A DNA stretch of 64,000 nt from Zoogloeaceae bacterium (GTDB lineage Bacteria > Pseudomonadota > Gammaproteobacteria > Burkholderiales > Rhodocyclaceae): positions 1 to 64,000 of the forward strand of contig JACKLZ010000002.1 in NCBI GenBank assembly GCA_024235675.1, written 5' to 3'. This document shows positions 27,746 through 38,575 of the stretch, piece by piece. The notes under the pieces are model-generated. The model searched no databases, was not told the DNA's origin, and saw only the letters and a list, made by a program, of their open reading frames with translations. Position 1 is the first letter of the stretch; each line of letters opens with the position of its first letter. The position numbers were made by a program, and so were the translations under genes.

Positions 27746-28927
27746 TTGCGCGCGTGCCTCGCTGCATTGCTGTGCTCGCTACTGGCTTGGCCAGCGTGGA
27801 GCGCCGAGCCGATCCGGATCGGCGTGACAGGCCCCTTCACGGGTGGGTCAGCCCCCATGGGCCTGTCCATGCGTGACGGCATTCGTCTGGCCGCGCAGGA
27901 GATTAACGCCGGCGGCGGCGTACTCGGCCGTCCGATCCTGCTGCTCGAACGCGACGACGAGGCGCGCAATGAGCGCGGCGCGCTGGTCATCCAGGAGCTG
28001 ATCGAAAAAGACAAAGTGATTGCGGGCCTGGGCATCGTCAACACCGGTGTCGCCCTTGCCACCCAGCAGCTCTATCAGCAGGCCCGGGTGCCGGTCATCA
28101 CCAGCGTCGCCACCGGCACCTTCATCACCAAACAGTTTCAACCGCCCCGCTACCCGGACAACTATGTTTTCCGTGTCTCGGCAAATGACCGCGTCCAGGC
28201 CGAGATGATTGTCGAAGAAGCGGTGGATCGCCGCGGTTTCACCAAGATCGCGATTTTTCACGACGCCACCAACTACGGCCAACTCGGCAAACTCGATCTG
28301 GTGCACTCGCTGGCCATCCGCGGGCTCGGCCCGGCCGTCATCGAACGCTTCAATCTGCGCGACGTCGACATGACTTCGCATCTGCGCCGTGCGCGTGCAG
28401 CCGGCGTTCAAGCCATCCTCACCTATGGCATCGGCCCCGAACTGGCGCATATCGCCAACGCCATGTCAGTGCTCGACTGGCGGGTACCGCTGATCGGAAG
28501 CTGGACGCTCGGCATGTCCAATTTCATCGACGAAGCGGGTCCCAATGCCGAAGGCGCTCGCATGCCGCAAACCTACATCGCGGAAGACACCGCCGCGCGG
28601 CGCAGTGCCTTTCTGACGCGATATAGAGAAACATACGGCAGCGAACGGATTCCTGTTCCCCCTGCCGCCGCACAAGGGTATGATTCGATGCTTGTGCTTG
28701 CAGCAGCGATTCGTCAGGCAGGCGACACCGAAGGTGAAAAGATCCGCGAGGCCCTCGAAGGGCTTAAAGAACGGGTTGAAGGTGTCGTTATGACCTACGA
28801 TCGGCCGTTTTCGAAAACCGATCACGAAACGATCGATGACACGTCCGTACCGTATATGGGCGAAGTCCGGAACGGACAGGTCGTGTTTGCGTATGAACGT
28901 GACCGCCTGCGCGCTTCAGGCCAATGA
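27746..28927 (+). CDS. Branched-chain-amino-acid-type ABC substrate-binding protein (orphan)
   Basis: 393 aa from a TTG with a strong GGGAGGAG eight bases upstream. Signal peptide 1-20 (...LLAWPAWSAEP). The type I periplasmic binding fold of LivK follows: RIGVTGPFTGGSAPMG, LAAQEINAGGGVLGRPI, VPVITSVATGTFI. It would bind amino acids, amides or aromatic acids. There are no LivHMGF permease or ATPase genes beside it. It is divergent from the multi-PAS kinase, with 281 bp between them, which suggests joint regulation or a sensing role (inference). Confidence 0.88.
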   Translation: MRACLAALLCSLLAWPAWSAEPIRIGVTGPFTGGSAPMGLSMRDGIRLAAQEINAGGGVLGRPILLLERDDEARNERGALVIQELIEKDKVIAGLGIVNTGVALATQQLYQQARVPVITSVATGTFITKQFQPPRYPDNYVFRVSANDRVQAEMIVEEAVDRRGFTKIAIFHDATNYGQLGKLDLVHSLAIRGLGPAVIERFNLRDVDMTSHLRRARAAGVQAILTYGIGPELAHIANAMSVLDWRVPLIGSWTLGMSNFIDEAGPNAEGARMPQTYIAEDTAARRSAFLTRYRETYGSERIPVPPAAAQGYDSMLVLAAAIRQAGDTEGEKIREALEGLKERVEGVVMTYDRPFSKTDHETIDDTSVPYMGEVRNGQVVFAYERDRLRASGQ

Positions 28928-28951
28928 GCTCCACACCAGAGCCAATTTCAC

Positions 28952-29003
28952 GATCGGTCGGGGGGTTTCTCCCTCCCTCCCTCACCCCCGGCCGATCTTT
29001 TTC
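28952..29003 (+). terminator. Terminator of the LivK-like gene
   Basis: A 13-bp stem GATCGGTCGGGGG/CCCCCGGCCGATC (one G-T pair) with a long ~19-base loop is followed by TTTTTCTTT. It starts 25 bp after the stop codon. Confidence 0.7.
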
Positions 29004-29302
29004 TTTCCTCCGCGCCCGTGGCGCAGATCCTCGCACCCCCCCGGACGACCCGGTGCACGCCACCTCGGCATAGCACGCGACGTGTCGTCTCCGCGTCCAA
29101 TGATCGCCCACCCGCCTCGAGTCGCCCGCACCGGAGGGCTCGCGCACTGGCCGCTCATTCACGCTGCTCACACCCAGCACACCGACCGTTTGATCGCGCA
29201 CACCCCGCCATGGCGACCGCCATGAGCCCGGTCGACCTGCATGCGCATGTCGCAAAAAACCGACATCGGTCCTGCCTCAATCGAGGCTACGGATATCCCG
29301 TA

Positions 29303-29331
29303 TTGCGCATTCTGAAATTGGATTTTATAGT
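29303..29331 (+). promoter_or_regulatory. Putative sigma70 promoter of aceE operon
   Basis: TTGCGC (29303-29308) and TATAGT (29326-29331) with exactly 17 bp between, about 105 bp before the aceE start. The AT-rich spacer stands out in the GC-rich surroundings. Confidence 0.55.
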
Positions 29332-29435
29332 ACGCAAAGGTCGAATGCGACCAGGAGTGTTTTCGTCGACGTCGCGCGGTACAGTGTCGGGCGACGGATT
29401 GACTTCAACAATCGTCATGAGGAGAGGAGAGAAGC

Positions 29436-32117
<2,682 letters not shown>

Positions 32118-32137
32118 ACGCTGAGGAGACTGCAAAC

Positions 32138-33448
32138 ATGAGCCAACTCATTGAAGTCAAAGTACCGGACATCGGCGATTACGACGATGTCCCCGTGATC
32201 GAGCTGTACGTCAAAGTCGGCGACACCATCGCCGTCGATGACGCCATCGTCACGCTCGAATCCGACAAGGCCACCATGGACGTGCCGTCCGAGGTCGCCG
32301 GCGTGGTCAAGGAAGTCCTCGTCGAGGTCGGCAGCACGGTGTCTGAAGGCTCGGTGCTGATCAAGGTCGCCGCTGCCGGCGCCGCCGCAGCAGCACCCGC
32401 GCCTGCCGCCAGCGCACCTGCCCCGGCAGCTGCCGCACCGGCCCCCGCCGCTGCGCCGGCACCGGTGGCAGCCGCAGCCCCCGCAGCCGCGGCCGCACCG
32501 TCGGCCGTCAAGCTCGGTGGCAAGGTCCACGCCAGCCCGTCGGTCCGTGCCTTTGCGCGCGAACTGGGCGTCGACCTGGCCCAGGTGAAAGCCACCGGCC
32601 CGAAGAACCGCATCACCCAGGCAGACGTCACCGCCTTCGTGAAGGGCGCCATGCAGTCCGGCAACGTGCCGGGCAAAGCAGCGGCGGCCGGCGCAGGCGC
32701 GAGCCTCGGCGGTGGTCTGGATCTGCTGCCGTGGCCGAAGGTCGACTTCGCCAAGTTTGGCGAAATCGAAGCCAAGCCGCTGTCGCGCATCAAGAAGATC
32801 TCCGGCCAAAACCTCGCCCGCAACTGGGTGATGATCCCGGCCGTGACCTATCACGAAGACGCCGACATCACCGACCTCGAAGCTTTCCGCGTCGCGATGA
32901 ACAAGGAAAACGAGAAGTCCGGCAAAAAGCTCACCATGCTCGCCTTCATCATCAAGGCTTCGGTGCGCGCGCTGCAGGAGTTCCCCGAGTTCAACACCTC
33001 GCTCGACGGCGACAATCTGGTCTACAAGAAGTACTTCAACATCGCCTTCGCGGCCGACACGCCCAACGGCCTCGTCGTGCCGGTGATCAAGAACGCTGAC
33101 ACCAAGAGCGTCTTCGAGATCGCAGCCGAATCCGGTGCGCTGGCCAAGAAGGCACGCGATGGCAAGATCGCCCCGGCAGACATGTCCGGCGCCTGCTTCA
33201 CCATCTCGTCGCTGGGCGGCATCGGTGGCACCTACTTCGCGCCCATCGTCAATGCGCCTGAAGTGGCCATCCTCGGTGTCAACAAGTCGACCATGAAGCC
33301 GGTGTGGGACGGCAAGCAGTTCGTGCCGCGCCTGACCCTGCCGATGTCGCTGACCGCAGACCACCGCGTGATCGACGGCGCGCTGGCCACCCGCTTCAAC
33401 GTCTACCTCGCCCAACTGCTGTCCGACTTCCGTCGGGTCATGCTCTAA
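32138..33448 (+). CDS. aceF: Dihydrolipoamide acetyltransferase E2 (one lipoyl domain)
   Basis: 436 aa. One N-terminal lipoyl domain (lipoyl Lys44 in ESDKATMDVP), then an Ala/Pro linker (~88-130). The peripheral-subunit-binding domain follows (ASPSVRAFARELGVDLAQV, KNRITQADVTAFV). The catalytic domain ends with the acetyltransferase motif DHRVIDGA and DFRRVML. It forms the core of the pyruvate dehydrogenase complex. E2 proteins of this group often carry two or three lipoyl domains; here there is one, and two more are found on E3. It lies 20 bp after aceE. Confidence 0.96.
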   Translation: MSQLIEVKVPDIGDYDDVPVIELYVKVGDTIAVDDAIVTLESDKATMDVPSEVAGVVKEVLVEVGSTVSEGSVLIKVAAAGAAAAAPAPAASAPAPAAAAPAPAAAPAPVAAAAPAAAAAPSAVKLGGKVHASPSVRAFARELGVDLAQVKATGPKNRITQADVTAFVKGAMQSGNVPGKAAAAGAGASLGGGLDLLPWPKVDFAKFGEIEAKPLSRIKKISGQNLARNWVMIPAVTYHEDADITDLEAFRVAMNKENEKSGKKLTMLAFIIKASVRALQEFPEFNTSLDGDNLVYKKYFNIAFAADTPNGLVVPVIKNADTKSVFEIAAESGALAKKARDGKIAPADMSGACFTISSLGGIGGTYFAPIVNAPEVAILGVNKSTMKPVWDGKQFVPRLTLPMSLTADHRVIDGALATRFNVYLAQLLSDFRRVML

Positions 33449-33460
33449 GGAGGCCGCGAC

Positions 33461-35554
33461 ATGAGCCAAGTTGAAGTCAAAGTCCCCGATATCGGCGATT
33501 ACGCCGATGTGCCGGTGATCGAGCTCTACGTCAAAGTCGGCGACACCATCGCCGTCGATGACCCCATCGTCACGCTCGAGTCCGACAAAGCCACCATGGA
33601 CGTGCCGTCCGAGGTCGCCGGCGTCATCAAGGAACTCAAAGTCGCCCTCGGCGACCGTGTGGCCGAAGGCAGTGTGCTGATCGTTGTCGAGGCCGCCGGT
33701 GCAGGTGCATCGGCCGCCCCGGCAGCCGCAGCAGCCCCCGCACCCGCTCAAGCCGCCGCGCCGGCGGCCGCACCCGCCGCGGCGGGTGGTGCCGTGGTCG
33801 AAGTCAAAGTACCGGACATCGGCGACTACGACTCGGTGCCGGTGATCGAGCTCTACGTCAAGGTCGGCGACACCATCGCCGTCGATGACGCCATCGTGAC
33901 GCTCGAATCCGACAAAGCCACCATGGACGTCCCCTCCACCGCCGCTGGCGTGGTCAAGGAAGTCCTGGTCGAGATCGGCAGCAAGGTCTCCGAAGGCTCG
34001 GTGCTGATCAAGCTTGCGGCGGCGGGCGCTGCTGCCGCTGCGGCACCCGCAGCCGCTGCTGCACCGGCGCAAGCCGCCGTGGCCGCACCGACCGCAGGCA
34101 GCCATGCCGGCGGTGCCGACATCGAGTGCGACATGCTCGTCCTCGGCGCGGGCCCGGGCGGTTACTCGGCCGCCTTCCGCGCGGCCGACCTCGGTCTCAA
34201 GACCGTCATCGTCGAGCGCTACGCCACCTTCGGTGGTGTGTGTCTCAACGTCGGCTGCATCCCCTCCAAGGCCTTGCTGCACGTGGCCGCGGTGATGGAT
34301 GAAGCCCAGCACATGGGTGGCGCGGGCGTGAGCTTCGCCAAGCCCACGGTCGATCTGGATGCCCTGCGCAAGCACAAGGACGGCGTGGTCGGTAAGCTCA
34401 CCGGCGGTCTGGCCGGCATGGCCAAAGGCCGCAAAGTCGACATGGTGCGCGGCTACGGTCACTTCCTCGACCCGAATCACGTCGAAGTCGAAGTCACCAG
34501 CGGCGACGGCCAGGACAAGACCGGCGAGAAGAAGGTCATCCGCTTCAAGCAGTGCATCATCGCTGCCGGTTCGGCGGCCGTGCATCTGCCCTTCATCCCG
34601 AAAGATCCGCGCATCGTCGATTCAACCGGCGCGCTGGAGCTGCGTCAGGTGCCGGGCAAGATGCTGGTCATCGGCGGGGGCATCATCGGGCTGGAAATGG
34701 CCACGGTGTATTCCTCGCTTGGCGCACGTATCGACGTGGTCGAGATGATGGACGTGCTCATGGCCGGGCCGGATCGCGACGCTGTCAAGGTGTGGGAGAA
34801 GCAGAACGCCCACCGCTTCGACAAGATCATGCTCAAGACCAAGACCACCGCCGTTGAGGCGAAGGATGACGGTCTGTATGTCACGTTTGAAGGCGATGGG
34901 GCCCCCGCCGAGCCGGTCAAGTACGACATGATCCTTCAGTCCGCAGGCCGCGCGCCCAACGGCAAGAAGGTCGGAGCCGACAAGGCCGGCGTGATCGTCA
35001 CCGATCGCGGCTTCATCCCGGTCGACGCGCAGATGCGTACCAACGTGCCGCACATCTTCGCCATCGGCGACGTTGTCGGACAGCCCATGCTCGCCCACAA
35101 GGCCGTGCATGAAGCCCACGTGGCCGCAGAAGTCGCCGCCGGCGAAAAATCGGCCTTCGACGCCACCGTCATTCCGGGCGTGGCCTACACGCACCCCGAA
35201 GTGGCATGGGTCGGCTACACCGAGGCGCAAGCCAAGGCCGAAGGCAAGAAGGTCGAAACCGCCAAGTTCCCCTGGGCGGCCTCCGGCCGGGCGATCGCCA
35301 ACGGCGCCGACTATGGCTTCACCAAGCTGATCTTCGATGCGGAAACGCATCGGGTCATCGGCGGCACCATCGTCGGCCCGTCCGCGGGCGACATGATCGG
35401 CGAAGTCTGCCTCGCCATCGAGATGGGTGCAGACGCAGTGGATATCGGCAAGACCATCCACCCCCACCCCACACTGGGAGAAACCGTCGGGATGGCCGCA
35501 GAAGTCGCACACGGCAGTTGTACCGACGTGCCAGCGGCACGGAAGAAGAAGTAA
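33461..35554 (+). CDS. lpdA: Dihydrolipoamide dehydrogenase E3 with two N-terminal lipoyl domains
   Basis: 697 aa. Two lipoyl domains come first: ~2-80 (Lys43) and ~112-187 (Lys152), each followed by an Ala-rich linker. The flavoprotein core starts near 222 (DMLVLGAGPGGYSAAF). The redox disulfide is Cys261/Cys266 (CLNVGCIPSK) and the catalytic His is in HPHPTLGE. It reoxidises dihydrolipoyl groups with NAD+. Plain E3 is ~475 aa, and the betaproteobacterial form with one lipoyl domain is ~590-600 aa, so this one has an extra domain. The second lipoyl domain is much closer to that of aceF than to the first, which suggests a copy from aceF. Confidence 0.95.
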   Translation: MSQVEVKVPDIGDYADVPVIELYVKVGDTIAVDDPIVTLESDKATMDVPSEVAGVIKELKVALGDRVAEGSVLIVVEAAGAGASAAPAAAAAPAPAQAAAPAAAPAAAGGAVVEVKVPDIGDYDSVPVIELYVKVGDTIAVDDAIVTLESDKATMDVPSTAAGVVKEVLVEIGSKVSEGSVLIKLAAAGAAAAAAPAAAAAPAQAAVAAPTAGSHAGGADIECDMLVLGAGPGGYSAAFRAADLGLKTVIVERYATFGGVCLNVGCIPSKALLHVAAVMDEAQHMGGAGVSFAKPTVDLDALRKHKDGVVGKLTGGLAGMAKGRKVDMVRGYGHFLDPNHVEVEVTSGDGQDKTGEKKVIRFKQCIIAAGSAAVHLPFIPKDPRIVDSTGALELRQVPGKMLVIGGGIIGLEMATVYSSLGARIDVVEMMDVLMAGPDRDAVKVWEKQNAHRFDKIMLKTKTTAVEAKDDGLYVTFEGDGAPAEPVKYDMILQSAGRAPNGKKVGADKAGVIVTDRGFIPVDAQMRTNVPHIFAIGDVVGQPMLAHKAVHEAHVAAEVAAGEKSAFDATVIPGVAYTHPEVAWVGYTEAQAKAEGKKVETAKFPWAASGRAIANGADYGFTKLIFDAETHRVIGGTIVGPSAGDMIGEVCLAIEMGADAVDIGKTIHPHPTLGETVGMAAEVAHGSCTDVPAARKKK

Positions 35555-35590
35555 GCAACAACGGCGCCGCCTCAACCGGGGCGGCATCAA

Positions 35591-35626
35591 AGAGAAACGG
35601 CGACCGCGAGGTCGCCGTTTCTCTTT
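35591..35626. terminator. Terminator after lpdA
   Basis: A perfect 15-bp stem (35591-35605 with 35610-35624; arms AGAGAAACGGCGACC and its complement) with a GCGA loop, ending in TTT on the plus strand. It closes the aceE-aceF-lpdA operon 37 bp after the stop. Confidence 0.85.
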
Positions 35627-35723
35627 GGTGCCAGGGCTTTGCGCCACACGGAAGACAAAGCACTTGAGCGCCATGAGATTGACCATGTATAGTCATTTGT
35701 CATTCATTCCTAAGCGCTCGGCC

Positions 35724-36146
35724 ATGCCGGATTTCTACAAATACTTCAAAGAAAATATGGACAGCCTTGGCCTGCCAGCTCCCGAATCACTGTTTGGGAC
35801 GCTACAGCTTGCTTTGGCGAATGCCACGATATTGATGAACCAAATAGACAAATTTGGCACCCGCGTTACGCTTGGTGAGTTGGGCGCCGCGACAAAACTG
35901 GAAGGGCTGGGCGTCGCTGCGGCATGCACCGCGGCATTCTATGTTGGCGCGGTGATCGGGAGTATCGCCGTAGCAACAGGCCGCACGCTGTCCGGTGGCA
36001 CAACAATCGGAGAAGTCTTGTTCTGCGCCAATCAACGCGGACTTTACAGACCTTGGCTCACCGAAACGCTCCAGCGTTACCCAGGCATCTATAAAGCCGA
36101 CGTAGCAAGTAGAAGCACCTATCGATTTCACGCGGCGCTCGTATGA
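35724..36146 (+). CDS. Hypothetical protein, 140 aa
   Basis: MPDFYKYFKENMDSLGLPAP... to a basic/aromatic C-terminus. The middle (~62-88) is small-residue and hydrophobic (AAACTAAFYVGAVIGSIAVA), like a single membrane helix or a glycine-zipper hairpin. No family is recognised. The start ATG at 35724 is chosen because upstream codons lie in the lpdA terminator region. The stop overlaps the start of the next small gene (ATGA), so both are likely translated together. Confidence 0.6.
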   Translation: MPDFYKYFKENMDSLGLPAPESLFGTLQLALANATILMNQIDKFGTRVTLGELGAATKLEGLGVAAACTAAFYVGAVIGSIAVATGRTLSGGTTIGEVLFCANQRGLYRPWLTETLQRYPGIYKADVASRSTYRFHAALV

Positions 36147-36319
36147 AAGACTCAATCGCCCTCCTCCTCACCGCATTCGTCGTCGCAGCAACGGCATGGG
36201 CCTTCTGGTTTCTTGCGGGCCCCAATGGCTTCGATGCAGTCATACTGGCCGCACTCGTCTATCTTGCGGTTGATAACTTCCGGCTGAGAAGAAGCCTGCG
36301 GTCGAAGCAGCCCGACTGA
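36143..36319 (+). CDS. Small membrane protein, 58 aa
   Basis: Two predicted membrane helices (IALLLTAFVVAATAWAFWFL, then AVILAALVYLAVDNF) and a positively charged tail (RLRRSLRSKQPD), so the C-terminus should face the cytoplasm. It overlaps the previous gene by ATGA. There is no known family. The coupling and clean helix pattern argue that it is real despite its size. Confidence 0.6.
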   Translation: MKDSIALLLTAFVVAATAWAFWFLAGPNGFDAVILAALVYLAVDNFRLRRSLRSKQPD

Positions 36320-36479
36320 ACACGCTGCGCCAGAACCCGCGTAGCTCGGAAAAGCGAAGCGCCTTCCGACACCCGTGCTTGCCAGAACCGCAAACCCGGC
36401 AGATGACGCTGCGCTTATCCGCCCTGCCTGCCCCTCGGTGTAAACTCGACTCTTCACCCGACACCACCGAGACCCCGAC

Positions 36480-37895
36480 ATGCGCAAACGCGACACCACG
36501 CTCTCTACCGACCAGAAAGCCCTGTCCATCAACCTCGACAAGCTGAAGTACGGCTCCATCGTGGAGATCGGGGCGGGTCAAGAGGTGGCGCGGCGGTTTT
36601 TCTCGGTGGGCGCGGCGGCGGGGACGATTGCCAAGACCATGTCGGCTTACGACATGGCGGTGAGCGATGACATTTACGGGCATGTTGACCGCTATGTGAG
36701 CCGGGCGCGCTTGCTGCAGATGCTGGACAAGGAGTTCAGCCAGGTGGTGGAGCGGCTGGCGCATGTGCGGGCCAAGAACACCACCTTTTTTGCCTACGCA
36801 GCGACGGTGACGGCGCGCAGCTTCAAGCAGGCGAACGAGTGTCACGGTTGGGTGGGCGTGCGTTTGCAGTTGCATCCGGGCGCCGAGCCGAGCGATGTGG
36901 TGATGCATGTGCGCATGCTCGACGATGACAACGCGCTGCAGGCCGAAGCGCTGGGCATTCTGGGCGTGAACCTGATCCACGGTGCGTTCAACCATTATCA
37001 AAACCCCGAGTGGGTGGTCGAGGCGCTGGGCGACAGTCTGGGTTCGGAGCGCATCGAGGTGGACGTCATCCACTTTTCCGGCCCCTATTTCGAGGAGGTC
37101 GAAAACCGGCTGATGAACCTGCACCTGATCCGCAGCTGGCTGACTCGCGCAGTGGTGTTCAACCCCGCCGGCGAGGTGGTGGTGCCGGGCGAGCTGCTGT
37201 ATCGCAAGCCGGTGATGGTGATGCGCGGCAGCTTCAAGCCCTTGACGCTGGTGAACGTGGACATGATGCACGCCGGCCAGAAACGCTTCGGCCAGCTCAG
37301 CGCCGTGGACGAGAAAGAGGTGGTGTCGCTGGCCGAGATCACCATGAACTCGCTGGCCTCGGGCGACAATGTGGACGGCGCGGACTTCCTCGCCCGCATC
37401 GATTTGCTGGCCTCGCAGGGCTACACGGTGATGATCTCCGACTACCTGCGCTTCTTCCGCCTGCGCGCCTACCTGCGCCGCTACACGCAAAAGCCGATCG
37501 GCATCGTGCTGTCGGTGCGCGACTTCAGCTTTCTGTTTGACGAGAAGTACTACGAAGGCATGGAGGGCGGCATTCTCGAGGCCTTCGGCAAGCTCTTCCC
37601 GGACAACACGCATGTGTATGTTTATCCCTCGCGCCCGCGCGGCGGCGAGGCGACTGATCTGGTGACGCTCGACAATGTCGAAGTGCCGGCCAATCTGCGC
37701 CACCTGCTCACCCACCTGAAAGAAAACGACAAGCTGCTGGCGGTCGAACCCCACGACGAAAGCCATCTGCACATTGATGTGGCCGAGGTGCTCGCCGGGC
37801 TGCGCAGCGGCCGGGGTGAGTGGGAAGGCGACGTCCCGGAGACGGTCGCCCAGCGCATCATCGACGGACGCCTGCTGGGCTTCGATACCGAGTAA
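36480..37895 (+). CDS. Conserved protein of unknown function, 471 aa
   Basis: A long, evenly composed soluble protein with no signal peptide or membrane helix. Early part: KYGSIVEIGAGQEVARRFF. Middle: WVGVRLQLHPGAEPSDVVMH and LGILGVNLIHGAFNH. Late: YTVMISDYLRFFRLRAYLRR and KPIGIVLSVRDF. The codon pattern and length leave little doubt that it is a gene. I do not recognise a characterised family and give no function. No ribosome site is obvious before the ATG, and the neighbours give no clue. Confidence 0.75.
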   Translation: MRKRDTTLSTDQKALSINLDKLKYGSIVEIGAGQEVARRFFSVGAAAGTIAKTMSAYDMAVSDDIYGHVDRYVSRARLLQMLDKEFSQVVERLAHVRAKNTTFFAYAATVTARSFKQANECHGWVGVRLQLHPGAEPSDVVMHVRMLDDDNALQAEALGILGVNLIHGAFNHYQNPEWVVEALGDSLGSERIEVDVIHFSGPYFEEVENRLMNLHLIRSWLTRAVVFNPAGEVVVPGELLYRKPVMVMRGSFKPLTLVNVDMMHAGQKRFGQLSAVDEKEVVSLAEITMNSLASGDNVDGADFLARIDLLASQGYTVMISDYLRFFRLRAYLRRYTQKPIGIVLSVRDFSFLFDEKYYEGMEGGILEAFGKLFPDNTHVYVYPSRPRGGEATDLVTLDNVEVPANLRHLLTHLKENDKLLAVEPHDESHLHIDVAEVLAGLRSGRGEWEGDVPETVAQRIIDGRLLGFDTE

Positions 37896-37965
37896 AGCGC
37901 CCGCCGCGAATTCACCCAGCCGTCCCGGACGCCGGGGCGGCTAAACCGCCGCCCTCGCCCGAAGC

Positions 37966-38427
37966 TCAGTTCGGCGGGATCGGAATACTGCGCGAGCGCT
38001 TGATCGACTTGAGCGAGAAGCTCGAATAGATCTCCTTCACCCCCGGCAAGGCGCGCAGCACGTTGCGGGCGAATTCGCCAAAGGCCTCCAGATCGGCGGC
38101 CACTACCTCAAGCATGAAGTCGTAACGCCCCGACACGTTGTGGCAGGCCACCACCTGCGGAATGCCCTGCACCGCCACCTCGAAAGAGTCGCCCAGGTCG
38201 AGGCGATGGTTTTCGAGCATCACGTTCACAAAGGCGGTGACGTCGTAGCCGAGCTGGCGCGGATCGAGCTCGGCGTGATAGCCGCGGATGAAACCCGCTT
38301 CTTCCAGCGCCTTGACCCGTCGCCAGCACGGCGACGAGGTGAGCGACACGCGCTCGGACAACTCGGCGACCGTCACCCGCGCATCGTCCTGCAAGGTACT
38401 GAGGATTTTCTTGTCGACCTTATCCAT
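37966..38427 (-). CDS. Lrp/AsnC-family transcriptional regulator
   Basis: 153 aa. N-terminal HTH (MDKVDKKILSTLQDDARVTV, LSERVSLTSSPCWRRVKALE) and a C-terminal RAM ligand domain (VSGRYDFMLEVVAADLEAF, LPGVKEIYSSFSLKSIK). It is divergent from methionine gamma-lyase, with 148 bp between starts, so it probably controls that gene in response to methionine or a related amino acid. A near-perfect inverted repeat lies just before its start. Confidence 0.92.
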   Translation of the reverse strand: MDKVDKKILSTLQDDARVTVAELSERVSLTSSPCWRRVKALEEAGFIRGYHAELDPRQLGYDVTAFVNVMLENHRLDLGDSFEVAVQGIPQVVACHNVSGRYDFMLEVVAADLEAFGEFARNVLRALPGVKEIYSSFSLKSIKRSRSIPIPPN

Positions 38428-38436
38428 GGGTAAATT

Positions 38437-38455
38437 ATTCCAACAAAATTTGAAT
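38437..38455. promoter_or_regulatory. Inverted repeat, candidate Lrp operator
   Basis: ATTCCAA-N5-TTTGAAT (6 of 7 paired) in an AT-rich patch 10 bp upstream of the Lrp-type gene start, in the divergent promoter region shared with methionine gamma-lyase. Confidence 0.35.
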
Positions 38456-38575
38456 GACTTTGCATTTCATGCCCACATCAGATCACATCACGCACGATTA
38501 CGGCAATTATTGAAAGCGCGGTATCGATAAAGTGGACCCATGGCCACCCGGCCTTCCAACCCGCAAGGAAGCCCA

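Larger units (their letters stand above)
28928..29435. other. Intergenic region livK-like gene to aceE
   Basis: 508 bp without a convincing gene. It holds the terminator of the upstream binding-protein gene and a good sigma70-type promoter for aceE (listed separately). The stretch 29005-29295 is C-rich with no feature I can name. Confidence 0.6.

Noticed and set aside
32395..32510. Repeat-like GCC/CCG tract
   Set aside because: It encodes the flexible Ala/Pro linker of E2, not a DNA repeat element. The same holds for the linkers in lpdA.
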